A program made the position numbers and the translations under genes. Positions 27,376-34,782 of a stretch of DNA of 64,000 nt are shown here, in pieces; position 1 is the stretch's first letter, and each line of letters starts with the position of its first letter. Origin of the DNA: Streptomyces griseochromogenes (GTDB lineage: Bacteria > Actinomycetota > Actinomycetes > Streptomycetales > Streptomycetaceae); NCBI RefSeq assembly GCF_001542625.1, contig NZ_CP016279.1, forward strand, positions 3,100,001 to 3,164,000, written 5' to 3'. The notes below the pieces were generated by a model. The model made no database searches. It saw only the letters and a program-made list of their open reading frames with translations, and had not been told where the DNA came from.

Positions 27376-28211
27376 GCCAACTCCCTCCCCGCGAAGGCGC
27401 GGAAGGATCCCGGGGGGCGCCCGGTGAGGCGCTGCACGGTGTCCGAGGTGCGGTCCTCGGCCCCGCCGGCGATGGCTCGGTCCATGCCGGCCAGCATGGT
27501 GGCGAACTCCAGCGGTATCTCGGCTGCCCAGCGGTCGCGCAGCTGTTCAAAGGTCAGGTGCCGGTGCACCACGGGCCGGCCGGTGACCTCGCTGATGATC
27601 GCGGCGACGTCGCCGTAGCTCAGCGTCTGCGGCCCGGTGAGGATCAGGTCGGTGTTGGGGGTCTGTTCGTCGGTCAGGGCGCATACGGCGACGGCGGCGA
27701 TGTCCTGCGCGTCGATGAACCCGACGCGGCCGTCTCCCGAGGCCGTCAGGATGGCGCCGTCCTCACGGATGCTGCGCGCGTGGGGGGTGGAACCGGTGAA
27801 GTTCTGCATGAACCAGGAGGGCCTCAGCACCGCCCACTGCTCGAACAGGCCGGGCAGCGCCTCGTGGACCTGTCCCACCGCCGGACCGCCCGCCGGGATC
27901 GCCGATGAGCTGAGCAGCACCGCGCGGTGCACACCTGCCGTGCGGGCCCGGCGGAGGAAGGGCAGCATGGCCGCGGCCGGGTCGGAGGAGCCGATGGGCG
28001 GGATGAGGTAGACGCGGTCGACGCCGTCAAGGGCCTCGTCCCAGGTCGAGGGTTTGTTCCAGTCGAAGCGGACAGGCTCCGCACCCTCCACCGGTGTGGC
28101 GCTCCGGCCCGCGGCCTTGACGCGGTAGCCCTTGGCGGTCAGTCCGGCGGTGACGCGGCGGCCGGTGGTGCCGGTGGCCCCGACGACGAGGGTGGCGCTC
28201 GTGGTGTTCAT
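27372..28211 (-). CDS. NmrA-like NAD(P)-binding protein
   Basis: 279 aa atypical short-chain dehydrogenase. The Rossmann motif is VVGATGTTGRRV at residues 8-19; the Tyr/Lys pair of classical SDRs is lacking, as in NmrA/QorB-like proteins. ATG 28211 touches the stop of the SnoaL-like gene (TGATG), and its own stop overlaps the hydrolase start. It may be a quinone or ketone reductase or a redox sensor; the operon suggests metabolism of a small xenobiotic. Confidence 0.85.
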   Translation of the reverse strand: MNTTSATLVVGATGTTGRRVTAGLTAKGYRVKAAGRSATPVEGAEPVRFDWNKPSTWDEALDGVDRVYLIPPIGSSDPAAAMLPFLRRARTAGVHRAVLLSSSAIPAGGPAVGQVHEALPGLFEQWAVLRPSWFMQNFTGSTPHARSIREDGAILTASGDGRVGFIDAQDIAAVAVCALTDEQTPNTDLILTGPQTLSYGDVAAIISEVTGRPVVHRHLTFEQLRDRWAAEIPLEFATMLAGMDRAIAGGAEDRTSDTVQRLTGRPPGSFRAFAGRELA

Positions 28212-28639
28212 CAGTTCGCTCCTACGAAGTCGGCGCCGGGCTGTTGAACGGCGAGGGGGTTCCAGTAGTCGCGGTAGGAGGTGATGCGCCCGTCCTTGAC
28301 CGTGACCACGGCGATGTAGGTCATGTTGAAGGGCCTGCCGGTCTCCACCAGGCGGCCGACCCCGCGCATTTCCACCACGACCGTCTCGGGGACGGTGGTC
28401 TGGTGGATCTTCACGTCGGGGAAGTCGTGGACGTCGACGTGATCGGGGTAATGGCGCATGTAGTCGGCGACGGCGGTCTTGCCTTCCAGTCGCTCGGGCC
28501 AGCCTTCGGGCGCGAAGGGGAACTCCAGGACGCCGTCGTCGTCCCACAGGTCGACCCAGGCGGGGATGTTCTTCTCCAGCAGCAGTTGCAGACCGTGGCG
28601 GTACAGCTCCGCAGGTGACATGGGCATGGTCATAGTCAT
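28211..28639 (-). CDS. SnoaL-like / NTF2-fold protein
   Basis: 142 aa cone-shaped alpha+beta fold: LYRHGLQLLLEKNIPAWVDL, DGVLEFPFAPEGWPERLEGK and a C-terminal sheet VTVKDGRITSYRDYWNPLA. Members are isomerases, hydratases or cyclases acting on small hydrophobic ligands. It is the first gene of the minus-strand operon behind twin palindromes. The start follows a run of Met codons; ATG 28639 is the earliest. Confidence 0.82.
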   Translation of the reverse strand: MTMTMPMSPAELYRHGLQLLLEKNIPAWVDLWDDDGVLEFPFAPEGWPERLEGKTAVADYMRHYPDHVDVHDFPDVKIHQTTVPETVVVEMRGVGRLVETGRPFNMTYIAVVTVKDGRITSYRDYWNPLAVQQPGADFVGAN

Positions 28640-28711
28640 GGCTTCCGTTCCGCTCGAAGATGCGGCATTCCTGGCCCCTCGGCTGTCGCCCCTCGTCGCG
28701 AGCCGGGTGAT

Positions 28712-28729
28712 ACCTCCGGTGGCGGAGGT
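28712..28729. promoter_or_regulatory. Inverted repeat in operon leader
   Basis: ACCTCCG and CGGAGGT form perfect 7-bp arms with a 4-bp loop, between the twin palindromes and the SnoaL-like start. On the minus strand it would lie in the mRNA leader about 75 nt before the ATG. Confidence 0.4.
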
Positions 28730-28758
28730 TCCTCGCGACGGGCCACTTGAGAGAAATC

Positions 28759-28804
28759 CGGACCGTCGGTCCGCTTAGTTGAGATCATACGGACCGTCGG
28801 TCCG
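28759..28804. promoter_or_regulatory. Two identical palindromic operators
   Basis: CGGACCGTCGGTCCG occurs at 28759-28773 and 28790-28804, each a 7-bp inverted repeat around a single central T. The copies are 31 bp apart (three helical turns), in the promoter region of the minus-strand SnoaL-like operon. This type of site is typical of TetR regulators; the operon's own terminal tetR gene is the best candidate. The T-rich stretch beyond 28804 probably holds the promoter. Confidence 0.75.
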
Positions 28805-29122
28805 TTTTGCAAGTGTGAGCGCGGCCGGCACTCCGACCGGTCGTTCGGCGGCTCGCGAGACTCGGTCGTCGTCGCGCGACTGCCGTTCGAGTGACTGGAG
28901 TGGACGGCGGCAACGGTCACCGTCAGCCTTGGTGATCATCCGGCTCCAAGGCCGCCAGTCCGGATTCGTCACCTCCGCCGCCGTCATCGCGGTCCTGTCC
29001 GCACTGCTGTATGCCACGTTCAAACGCAAGGGCTGGCTCTGATCGACCCGGTGCCGGGCGCCGGCGCCCAGGCTCCGAAAGTAGGGAAATACCTGGTCAC
29101 ACCCGGCTTTTCGGGCCGGTGA
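28805..29122. other. Gap with a possible membrane-protein C-terminal scrap
   Basis: No full gene. From GTG 28932 a 36-codon frame reads SGFVTSAAVIAVLSALLYAT and ends FKRKGWL at 29042. It looks like a membrane-protein tail without a ribosome site and may be a gene relic. The remainder shows nothing I can support. Confidence 0.35.
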
Positions 29123-29237
29123 GCGGAGTAGTGTGAAGAAACCGGGAGTTCTTCGCGTACCGGCTCCGCCGCGGGTGCCGTTTCCGGTGATCGACAATGC
29201 CGGGCCGCACCCACGAGCCCGGGGACAGGTCCGCGCC
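29123..29237 (+). promoter_or_regulatory. Conserved promoter/leader of DUF5994 gene 1
   Basis: GCGGAGTA at 29123 lies 108 bp before the ATG, at the same distance as in two other DUF5994 genes of this window. The following leader (CCGGCTCC ... GTTTCCGG ... CCGGGC) is a diverged version of the leader shared by genes 3 and 4, and the ribosome-site region GGGGACAGGTCCGCGCC matches that of gene 3. A sigma-factor -10-like role for GGAGTA is inferred. Confidence 0.5.
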
Positions 29238-29780
29238 ATGCCCGTGATCATTGACCGTACGACGTCGAGCAGGCGCGCGCCGGCGCAGCCGGCTCGGCTG
29301 TCCCTGACGCCCGCGCCGGGCGGGCTGGACGGCACGTGGTGGCCTCGTTCCCGTGCCCTCACCCGTGAGCTGCCCACCCTGACGGCCGCACTGGTCGAAC
29401 ATTGGGGCCGCATCACAGATGTCACCGTGCACCCGGCCTACTGGCCCGTCATCCCGCACTGGGTGTCCGTCGCCGGGCGTACCGTGCGGGTGGGCTGGTC
29501 CACCCAGGCCCAGGATCCGCACAGACTGACCTTCTTTTCCGTCGATGGTCGCCGGGACGTGCTGGTGATTCCGCCGGAAACCGGTGCGGATGCCGCCGCG
29601 CAGCTGATGGCGGGCGACGGCATCGATGCCCCGGCCCGGGAGGAAGCAGCGGACGGGATCGATGCCCGGATCAGGGAAGAAGCGTGGGAGACCGACGGCG
29701 GAGCAGGTCGTCCGTCGTCCCTGCCCCCTGGCCCATCGGCTCGACAGGGCCTTCGCCCCGCGGAGGTGAGAGAACCATGA
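29238..29780 (+). CDS. DUF5994 family protein (paralogue 1)
   Basis: 180 aa. Family landmarks: LDGTWWPRSRALTRELPTL, HWGRITDVTVHPAYWPVIP, VRVGWSTQAQDPHRLTFFS and VLVIPPETGADAAAQLM. No signal peptide or membrane helix. Function unknown; the conserved Trp/Pro-rich core suggests a compact sheet domain. ATG 29238 follows GGGGACAGG. Its stop overlaps the next gene by 4 nt, which encodes a small membrane protein, the same pairing seen at 32.4-33.2 and 33.6-34.4 kb. Confidence 0.82.
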   Translation: MPVIIDRTTSSRRAPAQPARLSLTPAPGGLDGTWWPRSRALTRELPTLTAALVEHWGRITDVTVHPAYWPVIPHWVSVAGRTVRVGWSTQAQDPHRLTFFSVDGRRDVLVIPPETGADAAAQLMAGDGIDAPAREEAADGIDARIREEAWETDGGAGRPSSLPPGPSARQGLRPAEVREP

Positions 29781-30304
29781 CTGTCATCGCCGTGGCCGTG
29801 CTGCTCCTTCTGATCGCCGTCGGAGTCGTTCTGATCCACCGGCTCAACGGTCAGCACGACGCGCGGATCGCTGCCTTCCACTACAGCGATCCTCTGCCGG
29901 GGATCGGGCGTCGGATCCGGAGGCGGCGTCGGTCGGCGGTGGACGCGACCGTTCCGATGCGCCCCACCCCGACGGCGACCGCGGATGACATCGACTTCGG
30001 CCCGACCGCGGGCGGTAGAGGAAGGCGCGTCATGGCGATATTGCGAGACCGGAGGACGTACCGCGAGAGGATCATGCAGGCTCTGTACCAAGCCGCCGAA
30101 GGCAATCGCCTCCTGGGTGTCGATGGGGCGAAGCTCCGCACCGACCTCGGCATCCCCGAGCAGGACATGGCCGCTGCCTGTATGTATCTGGCGGGCGAAG
30201 GCTGGGTCGTCGTGGACTGGGGGAGGGGCAATACACCCGCGATGATCACGCTGACGCACCAGGGGATCCGGCAGATGGAGACAGAAGAGGAAGGGCGTGG
30301 CTGA
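29777..30304 (+). CDS. Small membrane protein fused to winged-helix-like domain
   Basis: 175 aa. One N-terminal helix (VIAVAVLLLLIAVGVVLIHR) is followed by LNGQHDARIAAFHYS and a basic stretch, matching the 50-60-residue membrane proteins at 32449 and 34255. Unlike them it continues after an Arg/Pro linker into residues ~95-170 (YRERIMQALYQAAEGNRLLG ... YLAGEGWVVVDW), which reads as a winged helix. GGAGG lies ten bases before the ATG. The second half could also start separately at ATG 30031. Confidence 0.7.
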   Translation: MTVIAVAVLLLLIAVGVVLIHRLNGQHDARIAAFHYSDPLPGIGRRIRRRRRSAVDATVPMRPTPTATADDIDFGPTAGGRGRRVMAILRDRRTYRERIMQALYQAAEGNRLLGVDGAKLRTDLGIPEQDMAAACMYLAGEGWVVVDWGRGNTPAMITLTHQGIRQMETEEEGRG

Positions 30305-30428
30305 CCCGCCGCGTCGGCTTCTCGGACCGAAGTGAACCTCCACAAGGATTGCTTATGCCGAATTGATCCCTTTGGCGTAACGTGGAAAGCGGGTCGGCGC
30401 ACGCTCACGTGCAATGACCCGGAAGGGC

Positions 30429-30454
30429 GGCTCCGGCGGGTATACGCCGGAGCC
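30429..30454 (+). terminator. Terminator hairpin between DUF5994 genes 1 and 2
   Basis: Perfect 10-bp arms GGCTCCGGCG / CGCCGGAGCC around a 6-nt loop, 125 bp after the winged-helix fusion gene. It lies in a 284-bp gap whose other content is the promoter of the next DUF5994 gene. No T-tract. Confidence 0.65.
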
Positions 30455-30507
30455 GTTGCCTGTTTCCGTAACCGCGCCCGGCGGCGAGGCGCTCGCGGGA
30501 GCATCGT

Positions 30508-30588
30508 GCGGAGTACCGTGAGGTAGCAGGGCCGTATCGCGGTCACACGCCCTGCGGTCGCACTGCTCTCTACGGACGGGCGGACACC
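30508..30588 (+). promoter_or_regulatory. Promoter region of DUF5994 gene 2
   Basis: GCGGAGTACCGTGAGGTAGC at 30508 closely matches the sequence upstream of gene 3 (GCGGAGTACCGTGGGTAGC on the minus strand at 33299). Here it is 81 bp upstream of the ATG and the conserved leader of the other copies is absent. Confidence 0.5.
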
Positions 30589-31074
30589 ATGGCCGACTCC
30601 GACACCCCCGACCTCCCCAGGCTCCTGCCGGATGCCGTCCACCGGTCGGTGAAACCCGGGACGGCCCTGCTGAGGCTGGAGACGACACACGCACGCGAGG
30701 GAATCCTGGACGGCGCATGGTGGCCGCGGTCCCGGGACGTCGGTGCCGAACTCCCTTTGCTGATCTCCGCGTTGACCGAGCATCTCGGAACTGTCACCCG
30801 GGTCGGTCTGGACGGCAGCGCCTGGGACGAACTGCCGACCCGGGTGATGGTCGACGGCCGAGTCGTCCACATCGATTCCTTCCCGGTCGGTGACGACACC
30901 GTCCTCATCACCCGGGGCGACCGGGACCATTTCTCCCTGATGCTGGTCCCTCCGGACACGTCGCCCGACGCGGCACGCGCCGCGATGGCCAGGGCCGTAC
31001 GGGCCGACAACGTCACCGAGGCCAAACAGATCCTCATCGATACGGGCAGCGACACGCCACCTGCGCCGGCCTGA
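30589..31074 (+). CDS. DUF5994 family protein (paralogue 2, divergent)
   Basis: 161 aa. It keeps ILDGAWWPRSRDVGAELPLL and LMLVPPDTSPDAARAAM, but the middle is diverged: the WPVIP motif is replaced by WDELPTRV and the DPHKLLLLS block by TVLITRGDRDHFSLM. It has no small membrane gene after it; instead a GNAT fragment follows on the opposite strand. It may have specialised or be decaying. The start is ATG 30589. Confidence 0.78.
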   Translation: MADSDTPDLPRLLPDAVHRSVKPGTALLRLETTHAREGILDGAWWPRSRDVGAELPLLISALTEHLGTVTRVGLDGSAWDELPTRVMVDGRVVHIDSFPVGDDTVLITRGDRDHFSLMLVPPDTSPDAARAAMARAVRADNVTEAKQILIDTGSDTPPAPA

Positions 31075-31141
31075 CACGTCCGTCGCGGATCGACCCCCGT
31101 CGGCCCGGACGCTGGATGCGGGCGAACTTCTCCGTCTGCTG

Positions 31142-31273
31142 GGCCTGGAGGGCGGTTACGGCGTCCGAGAGGGGGAAGAGCGGTGGCTCCTCGGTCGTGC
31201 GGCTCTCCATGTCGACACGGATCAGCGCTTCGAGATCGTCCTGGGCGTAGTCCCTGACCCGCCAACCCGTCAT
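31142..31273 (-). pseudogene. GNAT acetyltransferase N-terminal fragment
   Basis: From ATG 31273, TGWRVRDYAQDDLEALIRVD then PLFPLSDAVTALQAQ reads as the first 44 residues of an acetyltransferase. The acetyl-CoA-binding half is missing, and the frame runs into the end of DUF5994 gene 2. Truncated relic. Confidence 0.55.
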
Positions 31274-31391
31274 GATCAGCTCCGCGTGTTCGGCCGTACT
31301 CCCGTCATCAGCCGATGTCCGGAGCACGCGCGCGACAGGCGTCGGCCACGAGTCCTCCCTGGTGGCACGGATCGCTCGGGCCGTAGTCGGG

Positions 31392-32255
31392 TCACGCTGC
31401 GGTGCCGGGCACGCTGCCGGCCTGGCTGAGGGACTTGTCGGTGCGGCCGGTGTCGGCCGGTGGCGCTGCCGCGGCGGGTGCGGCGGCCGCGGTTTCCCGG
31501 GCGAGGAAGGAGCCGAGTTCGCCGATCGTGCTCATGAGGGGAGCTGGGAAGACGACGGTGGTGTTCTGGTCGACACCGATCTCCACCAGGCTTTGGAGAT
31601 TGCGCAGTTGAAGCGCCAGGGGGTGGGCCATCATGGTGTCCGAGGCGTCGCCGAGCGCGGCTGCGGCCAGGGACTCGCCCTCCGCGTTGATGATCTTCGC
31701 TCGCTTCTCCCGCTCGGCCTCGGCCTGGCGGGCCATGGCGCGTTTCATGGTGTCGGGCAGCTGGATGTCCTTGAGTTCGACCAGCGTGACCTGCACACCC
31801 CAGTCGACGGTGGTGACGTCGAGGATCTGGCGGATGTCCAGGTTGATACGGTCCGTCTCCGACAGCGTCTCGTCGAGCGTGTGCCGGCCGACGACCTTCC
31901 GCAGGGTGGTCTGGGCGATCTGGTTGATCGCCGCGTTGACGTTCTCCACGGCGACGACCGACTTCACGGCGTCGACAACCCGGAAGTAGGCGACCGCCGA
32001 CACGTCCACGCTCACGTTGTCCCGGGTGATGATGCCCTGGGACTGGATCGGCATGGTGACGACCCGCAGGGACACCCGGTGCAGGGCGTCGACGAACGGG
32101 ATGATGAACCGCAGCCCCGGGGAGCGTGTTCCGACGAGCCGGCCGAAGCGGAACAGCACTCCTTTCTCGTACTGCTTGACGACCTTCACGGACAGGGCGA
32201 GGGCCAGGACGGCCAGGAGGCCGATCACGACGATGAGAACGATCAGGGCTTGCAT
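31392..32255 (-). CDS. Slipin (stomatin-like SPFH-domain protein)
   Basis: 287 aa. An N-terminal membrane hairpin/helix (ALIVLIVVIGLLAVLALAL) is followed by the SPFH domain: VVKQYEKGVLFRFGRLVGTR, PGLRFIIPFVD, VDVSAVAYFRVVDAVKSVV, then the coiled-coil AEAEREKRAKIINAEGESLA. It forms membrane microdomain scaffolds. Bacterial slipins usually pair with an NfeD protein, which is absent here. It has GAGGAGC before the ATG, and it stands among DUF5994/small membrane protein genes. Confidence 0.9.
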   Translation of the reverse strand: MQALIVLIVVIGLLAVLALALSVKVVKQYEKGVLFRFGRLVGTRSPGLRFIIPFVDALHRVSLRVVTMPIQSQGIITRDNVSVDVSAVAYFRVVDAVKSVVAVENVNAAINQIAQTTLRKVVGRHTLDETLSETDRINLDIRQILDVTTVDWGVQVTLVELKDIQLPDTMKRAMARQAEAEREKRAKIINAEGESLAAAALGDASDTMMAHPLALQLRNLQSLVEIGVDQNTTVVFPAPLMSTIGELGSFLARETAAAAPAAAAPPADTGRTDKSLSQAGSVPGTAA

Positions 32256-32448
32256 GTGCTGCTCCTCGGGACGAGGACCACGTGGGGCGGGAACTCGCCG
32301 GTCGAGACCCCTGCAAGTGCCTGCGTCGGTTCGTGAGGCAGGGCCGAAACCCGTCGGTACGGGCCGCGCAGACGGTCGGTGCGTGGGGCCGGGGACATCG
32401 CCTCGTCCCCCGTGGTGAGCGGTGTGGCCACGGCCCCCGACGTGGTGG

Positions 32449-32637
32449 TCACGTCGTACGCCGACGGTCGGCGACTTGGACAGTGGCGGTCCCGCAGGGG
32501 GTTGTGCCGCGGCGCGAGCCGCCGGGTGGCGCGCGACTGTAGCGGTGCACGGCGATCCTTTCCGCGTGCTCGATGTACTCGATGGCGAGCCGGTGGATCA
32601 CGAATGCCGCTGCCGCGATGAGGACCAGGAAGGCCAT
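32449..32637 (-). CDS. Small membrane protein partner of DUF5994 (copy B)
   Basis: 62 aa. One helix (AFLVLIAAAAFVIHRLAIEY) is followed by IEHAERIAVHRYSRAPPG and a basic tail. The motif of helix end, RL, then H/D and R-I/L matches the proteins at 29777 and 34255. It lies 16 bp after DUF5994 gene 3 on the same strand. The 193-bp space to the slipin gene shows no other feature. Function unknown. Confidence 0.62.
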   Translation of the reverse strand: MAFLVLIAAAAFVIHRLAIEYIEHAERIAVHRYSRAPPGGSRRGTTPCGTATVQVADRRRTT

Positions 32638-32653
32638 GGTCGTGGCGGCTGTC

Positions 32654-33181
32654 TCACGTGCCGTTGATCAGGCGACTGGCGCGTTCGGTCCGTGCCGGAA
32701 CGGCCGCAGGGGCGGGGCCGTCCTCGTACTTCCCTGCCCCGGCGATGAGATCGCTCGCGGTCAGTGGTGGGCCGTCGTAGTCGGACGCGGCTGACATCAG
32801 GCGGGCCGCCGACTCCGTCTCGGTCTCGGGCGGGATGACCAGCAGATCCCAGCGGCCGGTGTCGTAGGAGAGCAGCAGCAGCTTGTGCGGGTCGATCTCC
32901 GGGGTGAACCATCCGACCTTGACGACATGACCGCCCACGGGGATCTCGTGCGGGATGACCGGCCAGTACTTCGGGTTGACGGCGATGCGGGTGATGCGGC
33001 CCCACAGAGGGTCCAGCGCATCGGTCAGTGCGGGCAGCTCGCTCAGCAGGTCCCGGGAGCGGGGCCACCAGGCACCGTCCAGGAGGCCGCGCGACGGGCC
33101 GTCCGTCTTCAGCGCGAGACGCGCGGCCGGGGCTGCGACGGGCTCGTGGTGTGGCAGGAGTTGGTGCGAGGTCGCCGACAT
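32654..33181 (-). CDS. DUF5994 family protein (paralogue 3)
   Basis: 175 aa. Strong family match: LLDGAWWPRSRDLLSELPAL, DPLWGRITRIAVNPKYWPVI, VVKVGWFTPEIDPHKLLLLS and WDLLVIPPETETESAARLM. ATG 33181 is preceded by GGAGACGGGTCCGCACC. In-frame sequence upstream is the conserved leader, not protein. It is divergent from gene 4, forming a mirror pair, each followed by a small membrane protein gene. Genes 3 and 4 are the most similar of the four. Confidence 0.85.
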   Translation of the reverse strand: MSATSHQLLPHHEPVAAPAARLALKTDGPSRGLLDGAWWPRSRDLLSELPALTDALDPLWGRITRIAVNPKYWPVIPHEIPVGGHVVKVGWFTPEIDPHKLLLLSYDTGRWDLLVIPPETETESAARLMSAASDYDGPPLTASDLIAGAGKYEDGPAPAAVPARTERASRLINGT

Positions 33182-33299
33182 GGTGCGGACCCGTCTCCGG
33201 GCCGCCTTGGCGGCGACCCGGTTTTCATCTCTCGCCGAGAACGACCCGGTGTGGAAGCCGGTGTGCGAAATGCCCTCGGTGCTACCCACGGTACTCCGC
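33182..33299 (-). promoter_or_regulatory. Conserved promoter/leader of DUF5994 gene 3
   Basis: On the minus strand GCGGAGTACCGTGGGTAGC ends the block at 33299, 111 bp before the ATG. The leader contains ACACCGGCTTCCA and CCGGGTCGTTCTCGGC, both repeated exactly in the leader of gene 4, although the intervening bases differ. An in-leader ATG (AAAACCGGG follows) overlaps the main start in another frame. Confidence 0.6.
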
Positions 33300-33526
33300 A
33301 CACGCCGGGGCGGTTGTGGAGACGCCGCCGCATTCCGTGAAACGGCTGTCGATACCGGCGGGAGTGGGCCGAGGGCGCCGGGGCACTTCGTATGCCGGCT
33401 CCCGGACCGGTCTCACGCGCGACGGCTCGCGTGCCCTGGCCCAGCACTCCTTGGCTGTGTTACGTGGGAGGTGTTCCTCGTGTTCCGTTCGGCCCGTCGC
33501 TCCCCATCAGTCCGCCGGGCCTCGGC

Positions 33527-33643
33527 GAGGAGTATCCTGGTGATTACCGAGAGTATCTCGTACACCGGCTTCCATGCCGGGTCGTTCTCGGCAATTCATG
33601 ACAACCGGGCCGGCCGTGACCGGCCCGGGGTTGGGTCCCCGCC
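33527..33643 (+). promoter_or_regulatory. Conserved promoter/leader of DUF5994 gene 4
   Basis: GAGGAGTA at 33527 is 110 bp upstream of the ATG. ACACCGGCTTCCA at 33562 and CCGGGTCGTTCTCGGC at 33577 are identical to the gene 3 leader. With the block at 33182-33299 they occupy the 462-bp divergent gap; the middle third (33300-33526) shows no feature. Confidence 0.6.
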
Positions 33644-34249
33644 ATGACCGCGACCATTCCGTTCACACCCGCAGTCGGAGACCGGGCCCCTTCTTCGTCA
33701 CCGCTCCGACTCACGCTGGCGCCGGCCGGCGCCCCTCCGGCCCTGATCGACGGTGCCTGGTGGCCCCGTTCGCGCAACCTGACGGAGCAGCTCCCGGCGC
33801 TCGTCGAATGTATCGACCCGCTGTGGGGGCGGATCACCCGGGTAGCGGTGAGCCGCACGTTCTGGCCGGTCATCCCGGGAGAAGTGCCCGCGCACGGCCA
33901 CATGGTGCGCGTCGGCTGGTCCAACGCCGGGCAAGACCCGCACAAGCTGTTGCTGCTGTCCCACACCTTCGGCCGCTGGGACCTGCTGGTGATCCCACCG
34001 GAGACAGACCCGGCCACCGCGGCCCGGCTCATGGCCACGGCCACCGACCCGTCGCGGAGCCTCACGGCGACCGGCCTGATCCAGGAGGCCGAACGTTTCC
34101 GGGCCGCGGCAGAGGCAACGGCCGACTCGGACTCGCTCCAGGAGGCGGTCTGGGACTCCGAAGGCGGACACGACGCCCGCCGTCCCGCCTCACGCACTCC
34201 TGACGGACCGGTCACCGGTCAAGCGCCCACCGCGGCAGTAGGAGTGTGA
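33644..34249 (+). CDS. DUF5994 family protein (paralogue 4)
   Basis: 201 aa. It has LIDGAWWPRSRNLTEQLPAL, DPLWGRITRVAVSRTFWPVI, MVRVGWSNAGQDPHKLLLLS and WDLLVIPPETDPATAARLM, then a longer polar C-terminal tail of about 50 residues. ATG 33644 follows GGGGTTGGGTCCCCGCC. The next gene begins 5 bp after its stop. Cytosolic by prediction; function unknown. Confidence 0.85.
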   Translation: MTATIPFTPAVGDRAPSSSPLRLTLAPAGAPPALIDGAWWPRSRNLTEQLPALVECIDPLWGRITRVAVSRTFWPVIPGEVPAHGHMVRVGWSNAGQDPHKLLLLSHTFGRWDLLVIPPETDPATAARLMATATDPSRSLTATGLIQEAERFRAAAEATADSDSLQEAVWDSEGGHDARRPASRTPDGPVTGQAPTAAVGV

Positions 34250-34254
34250 GAGAT

Positions 34255-34416
34255 ATGGACACCTTCGTGACGGTGAGTGTGCTCCTCGCGGTGATCGTCT
34301 TTGGTGTGATCGTGATTCGGCTGTTCATCGCGAGCCACGATGATCGCTTGGAGACCCTGACATCCGGCCGTACCCGGCGGTGGCGGTTCTCGCCATGGCA
34401 CCGCACAGAGAAGTGA
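34255..34416 (+). CDS. Small membrane protein partner of DUF5994 (copy C)
   Basis: 53 aa. FVTVSVLLAVIVFGVIVIRL is a single helix, followed by FIASHDDRLETLTSG and a basic, Trp-containing tail. The HDxR pattern after the helix matches the other two partners. GGAGTGTGAGAG precedes the ATG. Its small size and fixed position after a DUF5994 gene support it as real. Confidence 0.65.
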   Translation: MDTFVTVSVLLAVIVFGVIVIRLFIASHDDRLETLTSGRTRRWRFSPWHRTEK

Positions 34417-34538
34417 ACCCGCTCCAAGGAGGATCGCGGAGCCGGCTCCGCCGGTAGGACGTTCGGGAACAGCGGCGGGAGGGGAACGTTCAGTGTGCCG
34501 TCGGCCATGTCCATGGCCATGGTGGTGCGGCTGCCGGC

Positions 34539-34622
34539 TCACTCCAGGAGGGCGCGGTGGTCGGTGGCGCTCCCGCGCCATCCGATCAACAGGAGCGTCG
34601 CATCGTCCGTCGTGATCCCGCC
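34539..34622 (-). pseudogene. PP2C/SpoIIE phosphatase C-terminal scrap
   Basis: The minus strand reads GGITTDDATLLLIGWRGSAT then DHRALLE and a stop, the typical end of a SpoIIE-type phosphatase (DDATLLLxxW). Upstream sequence lacks the rest of the domain. It lies in a 366-bp gap (34417-34782) otherwise without support for genes. Confidence 0.5.
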
Positions 34623-34782
34623 CCGCGGTCGCGGTCCAGCACCTCGCCATCTACGGGCGGACGGGCCGTCTCGACATCTCCGCACCGAACACGAGGCGTT
34701 CGCGCCGACAGGACTCAGGGACCTCCGCCGCCTGCGTGCAGCAGCCGATGAGCAGGACGGTCCCGCATGTCAGCGGCATCCA

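Noticed and set aside
30429..30454. Riboswitch or structured leader
   Set aside because: It is a simple 10-bp hairpin after a gene end, better explained as a terminator.
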